From: Candidatus Cloacimonetes bacterium 4572_55
GTDB taxonomy: Bacteria > 4572-55
NCBI GenBank assembly: GCA_002084765.1
Contig: NBMB01000019.1
Span: 9,526 to 73,525, forward strand
DNA: 64,000 nt
Reading direction: 5' to 3'
Shown: positions 55,088-64,000 of the stretch, in pieces
Numbering within the stretch: the first letter of the stretch is position 1
Layout: every line of letters starts with the position of its first letter
The notes under the pieces: generated by a model
What the model saw: only the letters and a program-made list of their open reading frames with translations
Told to the model about the DNA's origin: nothing
The model's database searches: none
Program-made: the position numbers and the translations under genes

Positions 55088-58000
55088 ATGAGATTTATTG
55101 AGCTGATAATTAAGATAAAAATTCCTATATTCATTTTATTATTGACGGCGTTCGCGGTCTTTGCGCCGGGAAATATCTCCGCACAAAGCTCTATCCGTCT
55201 CGGGACGCTGGAAGTTCCCGATCAGTTCATCGCGGATTTGAATGTCAGAGCCACCATTACGGTCTATGTCGAAGACCCCAACACTGGGGGACCATGGGGA
55301 GGCGTGGGTGTTCGAGTTATCTCCGACCGGAACGTGGGCGATCAAGTCGATTTCTTTGATCCAGAATCCCAGGAGACTAACGGACAAGGATTCGCCTATT
55401 TCACCATCAGATCGGACTCGGCAGGCACTGCGTTTGTCACTGCTATCAATCAAAATACTCAAGGACCTGTCACATCGGACAAGCCTATCACTTTTATGGA
55501 ATTATCTCAGGATAATTCCTTTATCACCGTGAATCCAAATTCCGCTGAGGCGAACGGCGAGGAATTCGTCACAGTCACGACTTATTTTCGTGATGGGAAC
55601 GATATGCCGATCCCGAACGTGCCTTTTGAGCCCCTGTCTGTCCTGGTCAACCCATCTGCCGGAACCAATATCAATGTCAACGGCGTGCCTTCCGACGAGC
55701 AAGGGCGCGTCTTCGCACGCTTGACCAGTACCGAGATCGGGGTCAAGTCTGTGGTTTCGGTCTGGTATAATCTCACATTAGGGTCAGGGACAGTCACTTT
55801 TACCCCGGGACCTGTGGACGGAGAAGCCAGCAGTGTGGTCGCGGATCCATCAGCTGTAACCGCGGACAGTGTATCCGTGGTCACTGTCACAATCACGGTG
55901 CGAGACCAAGACGGCAATCCCAAGCAAGGTATCTCCGGCGCGGATATTGACGTGCAAGTTCTTTTTATCGATGGACCCGTCGGTGGAGGCGGGGATCAGG
56001 TAGCTGGACCTTCGGGTCAGACAGACGCTAATGGACGGATAATCGCTGAGGTCACATCTAAGCGAGTCGGGTATAAACAAATTCTCGTCACTGTGACGGA
56101 AGATGGGAATCAAATTCAACTCTCGCAGCGTCCCGACGTTCGATTTGACTCGGGTCCGCCGGATATAATCGCCTCCCAGGTCAGCGTCACCCCTGAATAT
56201 TTGGCGGCGGACGGGGTGGAAGAAGCGGCTGTTGCAATTCAGATATTAGACCATTTTAATAATCCGCCCTTTCCGAATCCGATTCAAACCGAGGGCGCGG
56301 TCATTATCTCGGCAACGGGTTCTAACAATTATTACACCCAGCCAGCCGGTCCCACGGACGCATTGGGAAATATCAGCGGGATGGTTCGCAGCACGCACGC
56401 GGAAGAGAAACGGATTCTGGTCACTGTGTATAGCAACCTTTTGGAGGATCAGCCCCATGTCACTTTTCTTGCTGGCGAACCCGATCCAACCACGACCACG
56501 ATCCAAGCGACTCCGGTTATTATAGGAACTGGCGCGGACACCTGCCATGTGACAATCACTTTGCGAGACGCTTTCGATAATCTTGTGCCGAATTTCCCGG
56601 ACCCCACTCAAAATGAGAACGTTATTTTCTGGGTAATGCCTCTGGACGGCGTGTTGATCACCCACCAATTGAGCGGAGTGAGCAACGAATATGGACAGAT
56701 TTTCGGAGATTTTGTCACCACTGTGACCGGTATTGACACAGTGCGGGGCGAGATGGTTCTCCATGGGCAACCCGGAACATGGGCGATCCAAGATTATGCG
56801 CTTGTCAATGTGATACCGGATGTGACCAATTCCGGCACCTCAATCGTATCTGCGACGCCGGATATCGTGGTTGCTGATAATGAAGAAATCTGCACTATCT
56901 ATATCCAATTAAATGATTCTCAAAACAATCCCGTCTCCAACGTTCCGGCTGACTCGATCGATATTGACATCTCTGGTATGAACAATTTTATGGTACTGCT
57001 CGGCGGCGAGACTAACGAAAATGGCGAAATATGGACGACTTTCAGAAGTACCCGAGCCGAGGTGAAAGTTATCAATGTCTCGGTTCATCAGGGATTGACT
57101 GTCCCGGTCTCGCTGACGCCGGATTCGGTCAGGTTCGTGCCGGGAGCCTTGGACTCAGCTCACAGTTCGGTCCTTGCGTTTCCGACACAAGTGGTCGCGG
57201 ACGGCATCGATTCCTCCACGGTGACGATCATTGCCAGGGACCGGTTTGATAATACGATCCCGGGTATTCCCCAGGGACGCATCACGGTTGATGTGGACGG
57301 CGGTGCTGTGGTGAATGGACCTATATCTGGAACAGACGAACAGGGAACCGCGCTGGCTTTTGTAACCAGTTTAATTGTCGGCGTCAAGACCGTTACGGTC
57401 TCTATTCAGGAGGTCGGGAGTGTTCCGGTTCAATTGGAAGACCGCCCCCAGATCACCTTTGTCCCTGGCGGAATCGACCCGGAAACGTCAACTTTGACCG
57501 CGACCAGCCCCCATGTTGTGGGACCGAATGATCCAAGCACAATCACCCTGACCCTGCGAGATCTGTACGGCAACCCGATTGTCGGCTATGAGCCCGGGTT
57601 TATCCGAATCTATTCCGATAATGACATGATCGGCGATTTTCCACCGGTCGGCGTGACGAATGAAAATGGAAAAACTTTTGCCTATATAACTCATGTTGTT
57701 GCAGATACGGTCATTTTTATCGCCAGAGTCACCGACAGCGGGACAGGTCAACAGCATGTCATACAAGACAGTCTCGGCGTTCCGGCAAGGACGATCTTTC
57801 TCCCAGGTCCTCCCAGCGGAGAGCGGTGTGATCTCAGCCCGGCTCAGCAGGAAGTGATTGTCGGCAACTTTGCAGAGCTGACCTTGACAGTTCGCGATAC
57901 TTTTATGAATCCGATCCCAAATATTCCCGCATCTTTTATTCTTTTTCATGTGACAGGAACCGACAACCATCCGTCCGACGATCCTGTGGCTCTCGGTCCA

Positions 58001-59767
58001 ACCGATGAAAACGGCGTCACGCACGTCCGTTTTTGGAGTACCAAAGCCGAGAGCAAAACAGTCACCGCGTCGGTCGTCGATATTCCGATCATAGACGAAG
58101 CTGTGGTGAATTATCGCCCTGGGTCGATCCACGACGACAACTCGGTTGTGCAGGTAAACCCCGATGAAGTGATCGCTGACGGTATTTCTTCAAGTTTGAT
58201 CACCATAACCCTGCGCGATACGTTCCATAATCCGATCCCCTATATCGATCAGAACGAGTTCGATATCTATCTGGATCGGCTGGATGAGCAGGGGTGCACC
58301 AACTGCGAGTTGGAAGGTTTCACACCTGGCGAGAGCGGTACCGACGGTATTATTAGGAATGCGCTGGTCAGTTGGTTTCCAGAGGCGATCCGAGTCACAG
58401 TTCGGGTTCGCGGCGTGACGCTGGCTGATCAACCCTGGGTAGTTTTCACCGCGAATACTATCAGCGGCATGCTGACCGAAATTGAAGCCGACCCGCAAGT
58501 GGTTGTGGCGGACAGCAGCCAATTTACCACCATTCTCATCACTGCGCGCAATGTGGAGGGTCGACCAATTCCGGGCGTGCAAGCGGATGCGATCGATCTG
58601 AATGTGACTGGCGAACGGAACGCGCTGGGCGTCTGGTCCGCTGGAGCTACGGATCAACAAGGGGAGATTTGGCGAACTTTGGTAAGTTCTAAAGCCGAGC
58701 AAAAGGTGATCACAGCGACGATCAGCGGCGTGGTTGTCGATGATAACGAAGTGGTGACATTTGTTCCGGGACCTGTGGATCATCAACGTTCCTGGATGAC
58801 TGCCACCACGCCAAAAATAGCGAACGGCGTTGATTATAGCCTGGTTACAATGCAATTCAACGATGCGTTTAATAACCCGATTTCGGTCTTTGGATCCGGA
58901 TCGGATTCGCTCTATATCAAGGCAATGGAACCGGATACAGCCGGCGTGACAATATTCCAACCAACGCTGCCGGCAAACGAATCCGCCCAGGTTTTTGCCC
59001 GTGTGACAAGCGTTGTTCAGCATTCTGGAGATCAAGCGGTTGAGCTGCGGGCGTTCTTGAACAATCAGTCCATCGCCTTGCCGCAATTGGTCGAATTTAT
59101 CTATGAGATCGACCCGCTCCGATCCACGGTCAGGATTGAGCCAAATCGTGATATTTATGCCGACAATTCCGACTCCGCCGTGGTCTATGTAGATATAAGA
59201 AGCTCGACAAATGCGCCGATTCCGAATATACCGATCACAATCGAATCAAGCCGGAACACGTTTGAGGACGACCCGACTGATCATATTACGCCCCCAGGAG
59301 CGACCAACGCGAATGGTTCGGCAAAAGGCTATGTCCGATCCGAGCATGAAGGTGCCTCGTTTCTGACCGTAAAGGCAGTCGCGATAACAGATTCGGTGAT
59401 TACGCTTGCAGATATGATGTATGTAGAATTTGCCAGGGCACCGCTCGCGAGATTTGACTCAGATTCTTTGTATGCAGAGCCGAATCCTTTTATCCCGGAC
59501 AGCCCGCATGAGGATTATAACCAAGTTCGGTTCAATATTCCTCTCCGGCAGCATACAGGCGGCGATGTGTACGTGGAGGTTTATGATATTGGCGGAGCTC
59601 TCGTGAAAAAAATGCCAGCCGAATTTGACGGAAATAGAGGCTCTTATTCCGCGTACTGGGACGGTACCGACACAAATAGCGATCCGGTAGCCGGAGGAAT
59701 TTATATCTATCAAGTTAATGTATCGGGAACCGAAATTTTGCATAGCATCGTCGGATTAGCTCGGTAA
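55088..59767 (+). CDS. Giant secreted surface protein with about 13 Big-1-type Ig repeats and sorting tail
   Basis: 1559 residues. Signal peptide about 1-32 (IFILLLTAFAVFAPGNISAQ). About thirteen repeats of 100-120 residues follow, each with the bacterial Ig-like/invasin pattern V-ADG-S-TVTITLRD-FNNPI-IP and a turn such as TDENGVTHVRFWSTKAESK. The final 90 residues (LYAEPNPFIPDSP...YWDGTDTNSDPVAGGIYIY) are a FlgD-like/type A sorting domain. It follows the PorV-OmpA gene by 81 bp with AGGAGG before the ATG, so they form an operon, and a strong terminator ends it at 59819. Likely a surface adhesin or coat protein exported with the help of the neighbour. Confidence 0.88.
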   Translation: MRFIELIIKIKIPIFILLLTAFAVFAPGNISAQSSIRLGTLEVPDQFIADLNVRATITVYVEDPNTGGPWGGVGVRVISDRNVGDQVDFFDPESQETNGQGFAYFTIRSDSAGTAFVTAINQNTQGPVTSDKPITFMELSQDNSFITVNPNSAEANGEEFVTVTTYFRDGNDMPIPNVPFEPLSVLVNPSAGTNINVNGVPSDEQGRVFARLTSTEIGVKSVVSVWYNLTLGSGTVTFTPGPVDGEASSVVADPSAVTADSVSVVTVTITVRDQDGNPKQGISGADIDVQVLFIDGPVGGGGDQVAGPSGQTDANGRIIAEVTSKRVGYKQILVTVTEDGNQIQLSQRPDVRFDSGPPDIIASQVSVTPEYLAADGVEEAAVAIQILDHFNNPPFPNPIQTEGAVIISATGSNNYYTQPAGPTDALGNISGMVRSTHAEEKRILVTVYSNLLEDQPHVTFLAGEPDPTTTTIQATPVIIGTGADTCHVTITLRDAFDNLVPNFPDPTQNENVIFWVMPLDGVLITHQLSGVSNEYGQIFGDFVTTVTGIDTVRGEMVLHGQPGTWAIQDYALVNVIPDVTNSGTSIVSATPDIVVADNEEICTIYIQLNDSQNNPVSNVPADSIDIDISGMNNFMVLLGGETNENGEIWTTFRSTRAEVKVINVSVHQGLTVPVSLTPDSVRFVPGALDSAHSSVLAFPTQVVADGIDSSTVTIIARDRFDNTIPGIPQGRITVDVDGGAVVNGPISGTDEQGTALAFVTSLIVGVKTVTVSIQEVGSVPVQLEDRPQITFVPGGIDPETSTLTATSPHVVGPNDPSTITLTLRDLYGNPIVGYEPGFIRIYSDNDMIGDFPPVGVTNENGKTFAYITHVVADTVIFIARVTDSGTGQQHVIQDSLGVPARTIFLPGPPSGERCDLSPAQQEVIVGNFAELTLTVRDTFMNPIPNIPASFILFHVTGTDNHPSDDPVALGPTDENGVTHVRFWSTKAESKTVTASVVDIPIIDEAVVNYRPGSIHDDNSVVQVNPDEVIADGISSSLITITLRDTFHNPIPYIDQNEFDIYLDRLDEQGCTNCELEGFTPGESGTDGIIRNALVSWFPEAIRVTVRVRGVTLADQPWVVFTANTISGMLTEIEADPQVVVADSSQFTTILITARNVEGRPIPGVQADAIDLNVTGERNALGVWSAGATDQQGEIWRTLVSSKAEQKVITATISGVVVDDNEVVTFVPGPVDHQRSWMTATTPKIANGVDYSLVTMQFNDAFNNPISVFGSGSDSLYIKAMEPDTAGVTIFQPTLPANESAQVFARVTSVVQHSGDQAVELRAFLNNQSIALPQLVEFIYEIDPLRSTVRIEPNRDIYADNSDSAVVYVDIRSSTNAPIPNIPITIESSRNTFEDDPTDHITPPGATNANGSAKGYVRSEHEGASFLTVKAVAITDSVITLADMMYVEFARAPLARFDSDSLYAEPNPFIPDSPHEDYNQVRFNIPLRQHTGGDVYVEVYDIGGALVKKMPAEFDGNRGSYSAYWDGTDTNSDPVAGGIYIYQVNVSGTEILHSIVGLAR

Positions 59768-59818
59768 AAAAACAGAAAAAACACGCCCCAATCTCTACCC
59801 TCAACCCCCGGGCGTGAT

Positions 59819-59859
59819 GAAGCAGCCTATAAACCCCCAATAGGCTGCTTCTTTTTTTT
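59819..59859 (+). terminator. Rho-independent terminator after the giant surface protein gene
   Basis: Perfect 12-bp stem GAAGCAGCCTAT/ATAGGCTGCTTC, 9-base loop, then eight T. Confidence 0.93.
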
Positions 59860-59941
59860 ATACTTTTCGCTTATCCGCTCAAATTATCGTTAGGGCGGTC
59901 TCCGTCGCAACGCAACGAATCCAACAGGCTGCTTATACAAA

Positions 59942-60958
59942 ATGCGTTTTCCTTTGCATCGTATCTTAATTATCCGCTTCAGTTCGTTGGGCGATATTGT
60001 CCTCACCACGCCCGTGTTAAGCAATCTGAAGCGTTCCATGCCGCAGACCGAGATCGGCTATGTCTTGAAAGCGGGCTATCTCGATATTCTGAAACATGAT
60101 CCCCGCATTTCCTATTTTTTCCCGCTCTCAAACAAGCAGAGTCTCTGGGGACTTGCGCGGGACATACGACAATGGAGACCCGACATTGTGATCGACCTGC
60201 ACGCCAATCTTCGAAGCTATTTGCTCTCTTTTTTGGTTGGCGGAAAGATGATCCGTTATGATAAACAGCGAGACCAGAGACGCGCGTTAGTCAAGGAGAA
60301 GCGACCCAGATCCGAGCCGACGCATACGATTGATCTCTATCTCAAAACTTTGACCCGGATCGGCGTCCCGATTGGTGACCGGAACCCGAAACTGATCGTT
60401 GACGACCCAGACCCAATAGTCGAGGAATTCATGCGTCACGCAGGTGGGAAAAAGCTTATTGGTATCAATCCTGGGGCTCGGCATCATACGAAAAAATGGG
60501 TCTATTTTCCCCAACTGGTGGAACGGCTGTCGAAAAATCCAGACTATGCCGTGATCTTATTCGGCTCAGTCGAGGATCGTGAGAGCTTGATTGCAGATCA
60601 TATTTTCATGCGGGAAAAAAATTGTATCGATACTATGGGGCGGCTCGATTTATCCCAATTGGCGACATTGATTCGGCGATGCGATCTGTTTGTCACCAAC
60701 GACACCGGTCCCATGCACATTGCCGCGGCGACCGGGACAAAAGTCGTCGCCATCTTCGGCGGAACTGTTCCAGAATTGGGATTTTGGCCCTACGGCGAGC
60801 GACATCGCATAATCGAGACCCCATCGTTAAAATGTCGCCCTTGTCATCTGCACGGACAGACCCAATGCCCGCTCGACCATTTCCATTGTATGAAAAATAT
60901 TTCCGTGGATAGGGTCTATCACACCGTTATTGAAACCATCGAACAATTGGAGGATTGA
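59942..60958 (+). CDS. Heptosyltransferase-type glycosyltransferase (GT9)
   Basis: 338 residues. GT-B fold of the WaaC/WaaF family: ILIIRFSSLGDIVLTTPVL at the N-terminus, VIDLHANLRS, GINPGARHHTKKWVYFPQL, and NDTGPMHIAAATGTKVVAIF in the donor site. It adds ADP-heptose to the LPS inner core; the heptose genes are at 7526-9023. Which heptosyltransferase it is cannot be told. No clear ribosome site. Confidence 0.93.
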   Translation: MRFPLHRILIIRFSSLGDIVLTTPVLSNLKRSMPQTEIGYVLKAGYLDILKHDPRISYFFPLSNKQSLWGLARDIRQWRPDIVIDLHANLRSYLLSFLVGGKMIRYDKQRDQRRALVKEKRPRSEPTHTIDLYLKTLTRIGVPIGDRNPKLIVDDPDPIVEEFMRHAGGKKLIGINPGARHHTKKWVYFPQLVERLSKNPDYAVILFGSVEDRESLIADHIFMREKNCIDTMGRLDLSQLATLIRRCDLFVTNDTGPMHIAAATGTKVVAIFGGTVPELGFWPYGERHRIIETPSLKCRPCHLHGQTQCPLDHFHCMKNISVDRVYHTVIETIEQLED

Positions 60959-60964
60959 AAAGCG

Positions 60965-61717
60965 ATGTCAGAACCCCTTTCTCTTGTAGCGTTATTTTTC
61001 TCAGGTCTATTTGTCGGCTTTGTCAATGTGATGGCTGGAGGCGGCTCTGCGCTCACACTGCCCCTTCTCATCCTCATTGGGCTGGATACTCCGACAGCGA
61101 ACGGGACCAATCGGATCAGCATTCTTCTGCTGAATATGTCAGGATTTTTCTCATTTTATCAACAGAAGGTGTCAAAATTCCGACAGGGAATTCTCATGGC
61201 GTTATGCACATTGCCCGGAGCCATTATCGGCGCGCTTGCCGCTATCCGCATGGAGGACGCGCTGTTCCGAAGGGTTCTGGCGTTCGTGATAATCGGCATT
61301 ATGTTGACAGTCATTTTCCCTCGATCCAAATCGACCGGAGGGATCGGGGATAAAAAGCCAAAATATGCCTGGCTTATTTATCCGATAATGTTCGGCGTCG
61401 GATTTTATGGTGGATTTATTCAGGCAGGCGTCGGTTTTCTCTTGATGGCGTGCATGGTGAATATCCTTGGAATCGATTTGGTCAGAGTGAATATGTACAA
61501 GACATTGATCATCCTGATCTATACCATTCCAGTGCTAGGGATTTTTATCCTAACAGGCTGTGTGAATTGGAAATACGGGCTGATTATGGCTGCAGGAAGC
61601 GCGTCTGGCGCGTGGATATCGGCTCGACTGGCCGTGAAAAAGGGCGAAAAAGCAGTTCGGATCGTCTTTGTCATTATGATCTTAGTGATAGCGGTTAAGT
61701 TGCTAGGGGGATTTTAG
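60965..61717 (+). CDS. TSUP family (TauE/SafE) membrane transporter
   Basis: 250 residues, about seven membrane helices. GLFVGFVNVMAGGGSALTLP near the N-terminus and FYGGFIQAGVGFLLM in the middle are the paired TSUP motifs. Members export or import sulfite, sulfonates or sulfur compounds; substrate unknown. It starts 6 bp after the heptosyltransferase stop, with GGAGG in the end of that gene. Confidence 0.9.
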   Translation: MSEPLSLVALFFSGLFVGFVNVMAGGGSALTLPLLILIGLDTPTANGTNRISILLLNMSGFFSFYQQKVSKFRQGILMALCTLPGAIIGALAAIRMEDALFRRVLAFVIIGIMLTVIFPRSKSTGGIGDKKPKYAWLIYPIMFGVGFYGGFIQAGVGFLLMACMVNILGIDLVRVNMYKTLIILIYTIPVLGIFILTGCVNWKYGLIMAAGSASGAWISARLAVKKGEKAVRIVFVIMILVIAVKLLGGF

Positions 61718-61859
61718 GCATGGTCTCGGTTTTTGCTTGACAAAGCAGTCCACCATATCCCAAGCAGCTCGATTTGACATTCGAATGCGAAAGTCATTGA
61801 GAACTCAGGGTATATCTTATCTCTGACCTCGTTTCTTGTGCTTCTAAATACTGTTATCT

Positions 61860-62534
61860 TCACCTATCCAAGATAATAGCGGCGATCCGATCCACGTCAT
61901 CCGTTGTGATTTCCCCGCTGTCGTCCATATCTCCAGCATAAAATTGATGAAGCGATGGAGGGAGACCGATAAGGGTATCGACTGTGAGCGTCACATCCGT
62001 GACAGTGACGGATCGGTCAAAATTCGAATCGCCCCGAATCAGCAGGCTATAGGTGGAGTCCGAGTCTATGATCAAAAGGCTGTTATAAAAATCATTCGTT
62101 TCCAATCCGCCGGAAAAGGCGAGCAAAAAACCTTCAAAAGTCAGGGGGCATAAGAAGCCGCTTTCTATTCCTGGATTCATAAGCAGGTCGATCTCCAGCA
62201 ATGAGCCGTTCCCCTCGACAATCGGCGACATGCCGAATAAGACAATTCGCGTCTGTCCGAGATTTGTGTTATTATACGTGGGTTGCAAGCCCTCTCCGAT
62301 TTCGCCCACTCGCACTTGGGTCACATGAGACGCCACGCTGTCTTCATATATTAGATTGAATTGCCCGCTTTGCAGACCCTGAACATGTTCGGCATGCAGG
62401 ATAAGCGTGAGCGTGTCGCCTCTCGCCTGGTTGAGAACCGGACTAAAATAGACGATTGGTGCTTGCGCGGCACTGACAGATATTTGAACTATAAAGAATA
62501 GAAAGCTTATGAAAATAAGGCGAATTTTCGACAT
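61860..62534 (-). CDS. Secreted protein with cohesin-like and dockerin domains
   Basis: 224 residues. Signal peptide about 1-24. Residues about 27-160 resemble a cohesin fold (YFSPVLNQARGDTLTLILHA...GSLLEIDLLM). The C-terminal 57 residues hold a type I dockerin: two EF-hand-like segments, GDSNFDRSVTVTDV (about 168-181) and GDMDDSGEITTDDV (about 201-214), with Ca-binding Asp/Asn spacing. Cohesin and dockerin in one small protein is an unusual adaptor layout. It follows the sugar ABC permease by 28 bp with AAGGGG before the ATG. Confidence 0.85.
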   Translation of the reverse strand: MSKIRLIFISFLFFIVQISVSAAQAPIVYFSPVLNQARGDTLTLILHAEHVQGLQSGQFNLIYEDSVASHVTQVRVGEIGEGLQPTYNNTNLGQTRIVLFGMSPIVEGNGSLLEIDLLMNPGIESGFLCPLTFEGFLLAFSGGLETNDFYNSLLIIDSDSTYSLLIRGDSNFDRSVTVTDVTLTVDTLIGLPPSLHQFYAGDMDDSGEITTDDVDRIAAIILDR

Positions 62535-62562
62535 AATTTCCCCTTGTTTTTGATTTTTTTGA

Positions 62563-63516
62563 TCACGCGTAATGCACCCGTTTTTCGACCACTTTTCGTT
62601 GAAACAGGGTCAAAGCCAGGATGATCAAGAAGAGAACCGAGGCAATCGCGCTCGCGTATCCGCTCCGGTAGAAATCGAATCCTTGTTCATATAGATAGTA
62701 AACAATGACCTTTGTAGTGTCCATCGGCGCGCCGGGCGGGGGACCGGTCATCAGATAGATTTGGGTAAATACTTGAAATGAGATAATCGTAGTCATCACA
62801 AGCACATAGAAAGTAGTGGGAGTCAGCAGGGGCCAGGTCACGTGCCGGAATCTATGCCAGTTATTTGCACCGTCGATTTTTGCAGCCTCGTAGTAATGGT
62901 CGGGTATATTTTGCAACCCTGCCAGAAAAATCACAATATTATATCCCAACCCTTTCCACACGCTGACAATAATAATCGAGGTCAACGCCAAACTTGGACC
63001 GCCCATCCAATTGGGAACATCTACGCCGAATTGACCAAAAAACATGCTGAAAACGCCGGTCGGATCGCCCAGCCATTCCAGCGGTTCCAACCCGATCATA
63101 TCCAAAAAATAATTTGCCAAACCCATCCGCTCATGGAATATCCACTTCCACACCATCGAAATAGCGACCAACGACGTGACTACCGGCATAAAGTACACTG
63201 TGCGATACCATCCCAATCCCTTTATCTTTTGATTAAGAAAAATTGCCATGAACATCGCCAAAAAGAGACCGATAGGCACGGTGCCGATAGAGAAAAAAAG
63301 CGTGTTGAATAGCGATTTCCAAAAAATTTTCGCAGTCAACAATTTTGAATAATTTTCTAAGAAAATAAATTTTTGGAATCCCGCCACGTTCCATTCGCAA
63401 AAACTGACCGCCACAGCGTAGATCATCGGCAAAAAGCGAAAAACAATAATAATAACCAATGCCGGAGCCAAATATAGATAAGGCGATGTGTTTTCTAACA
63501 GTTTCTTCCTTTTCAT
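62563..63516 (-). CDS. Carbohydrate ABC transporter permease (MalF/UgpA type)
   Basis: 317 residues, six membrane helices. The EAA loop EAAKIDGANNWHRFRHVTWP (about 220-240) contacts the ATPase. It imports a sugar or polyol; substrate unknown. No solute-binding protein, second permease or ATPase is adjacent: the downstream gene is the cohesin-dockerin protein and the 480 bp upstream is noncoding, so it is an orphan or its partners are elsewhere. A near-consensus promoter lies at 63595-63623. Confidence 0.93.
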   Translation of the reverse strand: MKRKKLLENTSPYLYLAPALVIIIVFRFLPMIYAVAVSFCEWNVAGFQKFIFLENYSKLLTAKIFWKSLFNTLFFSIGTVPIGLFLAMFMAIFLNQKIKGLGWYRTVYFMPVVTSLVAISMVWKWIFHERMGLANYFLDMIGLEPLEWLGDPTGVFSMFFGQFGVDVPNWMGGPSLALTSIIIVSVWKGLGYNIVIFLAGLQNIPDHYYEAAKIDGANNWHRFRHVTWPLLTPTTFYVLVMTTIISFQVFTQIYLMTGPPPGAPMDTTKVIVYYLYEQGFDFYRSGYASAIASVLFLIILALTLFQRKVVEKRVHYA

Positions 63517-63594
63517 AACCCGCTCATCGTTATATCTTGAAATGGATAATAGAAATAGCGGACACTTAATATGTCACGCCAAAGATAGCAAAAG

Positions 63595-63623
63595 ATAATA
63601 GTAGCGCAATGGAGTCATGTCAA
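63595..63623 (-). promoter_or_regulatory. Sigma-70 promoter for the ABC permease gene
   Basis: Minus strand: TTGACA (63623-63618), 17-base spacer, TATTAT (63600-63595). Five to six of six bases match in each box. Confidence 0.7.
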
Positions 63624-63657
63624 GACTTTTATTTTGATTCGACCCGCTGATTACGTT

Positions 63658-63693
63658 AAACCCCTTAGGGTCTTCGAAGACCCTAAGGGGTTT
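63658..63693. repeat. Perfect 36-bp palindrome
   Basis: AAACCCCTTAGGGTCTTC followed by its exact reverse complement. Similar in style to the palindromes at 45846 and 50864. No T run; located upstream of the ABC permease promoter. Confidence 0.9.
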
Positions 63694-64000
63694 GCGCGGG
63701 TCATATCACCCACCCAATCCAATAGTTTTTCCTCGGCAGCCATGATGTTTCCCCTTGATAAAGTGTGGTAAACCGGTTATTCTTTTCCTATTGATAATTT
63801 TGAATCAGTGGTTAAATAGGATATTCCATAAATGCTTGTGCCAATATTCGATTTAAGCTGACGAATTATAAATATTTATTAGGTAAATGTGGTTCATGGA
63901 ACTTTTTTACGGAATTAGTCAAAGTTAGTAATAATTTTCAATCGAAAGTTATTGAAGTTTCGGAATCCAAATGCCATTCTTTTGATTCGTTTTATTTTGT
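63694..64000. other. AT-rich noncoding right edge
   Basis: No gene on either strand that runs off the edge, no repeat or structured RNA recognised. Confidence 0.6.

Noticed and set aside
63694-64000. Partial gene at the right edge
   Set aside because: Stops occur in all frames and nothing with coding character is seen.

Overview
The window is bacterial and fits the FCB superphylum outside classical Bacteroidota, for example one of the uncultured KSB1, Marinimicrobia or Latescibacteria-like phyla. Evidence: a PorX-type regulator, a PorV-like beta-barrel fused to OmpA, giant surface proteins ending in a FlgD-like/type-A sorting domain, LPS heptose genes, cohesin and dockerin modules, and ordinary sigma-70 promoters (TTGACA-N17-TAGAAT type) instead of the Bacteroidetes -33/-7 type. 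Phylum assignment is inference; no rRNA is present.

Layout. 1-4022 (minus strand) holds a probable conflict system: a CHAT protease-STAND NTPase-TPR protein cut by the left edge, a coiled-coil protein with two C-terminal membrane helices, and a small helical protein. 4153-7151 carries porX, a LapA-like protein and a RCK potassium channel. 7526-10895 carries the two ADP-heptose genes, a thioredoxin-TPR protein, a selenocysteine tRNA (selC) and a DegV protein. 10933-14754 (minus) has PBP4/DacB, a GlmU-like enzyme and a CDF transporter. 15218-22706 is a chemosensory-like cluster: a hybrid CheA, two six-TM MCP-like proteins with degenerate signalling tips, and a membrane lytic transglycosylase. 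22837-29006 holds pcrA, tRNA-Leu and tig-clpP-clpX. 29218-31690 has two paralogous GT4 glycosyltransferases; 32119-34328 an RsbW/STAS/STAS/receiver partner-switching set; 34536-37818 rlmH, SEC-C map and a membrane MutS-like ATPase; 37831-40516 a TGS GTPase and argS.

40835-45833 holds a zinc-ribbon membrane protein, a 937-aa cohesin/cadherin-like surface protein and a GT2. 45978-50655 (minus) reads rnpB, recJ, yraN, comM/yifB, DUF192 and ends in a strong hairpin. 51000-52339 has a C4 zinc-ribbon coiled-coil protein and two tRNAs. 52964-59767 is an operon for a PorV-FlgD-OmpA fusion and a 1559-aa Big-domain surface protein, closed by a clear terminator. 59942-63516 has a heptosyltransferase, a TSUP transporter, a cohesin-dockerin protein and an orphan sugar ABC permease.

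Most intergenic spaces carry members of a short repeat family built from CGCAGATTA half-units about 10 bp apart; one triplicated copy lies directly before dacB. Larger palindromes mark several other gene ends. The strongest candidates for undescribed biology are the CHAT-STAND triad at the left edge and the CheA/twin receptor/transglycosylase cluster.
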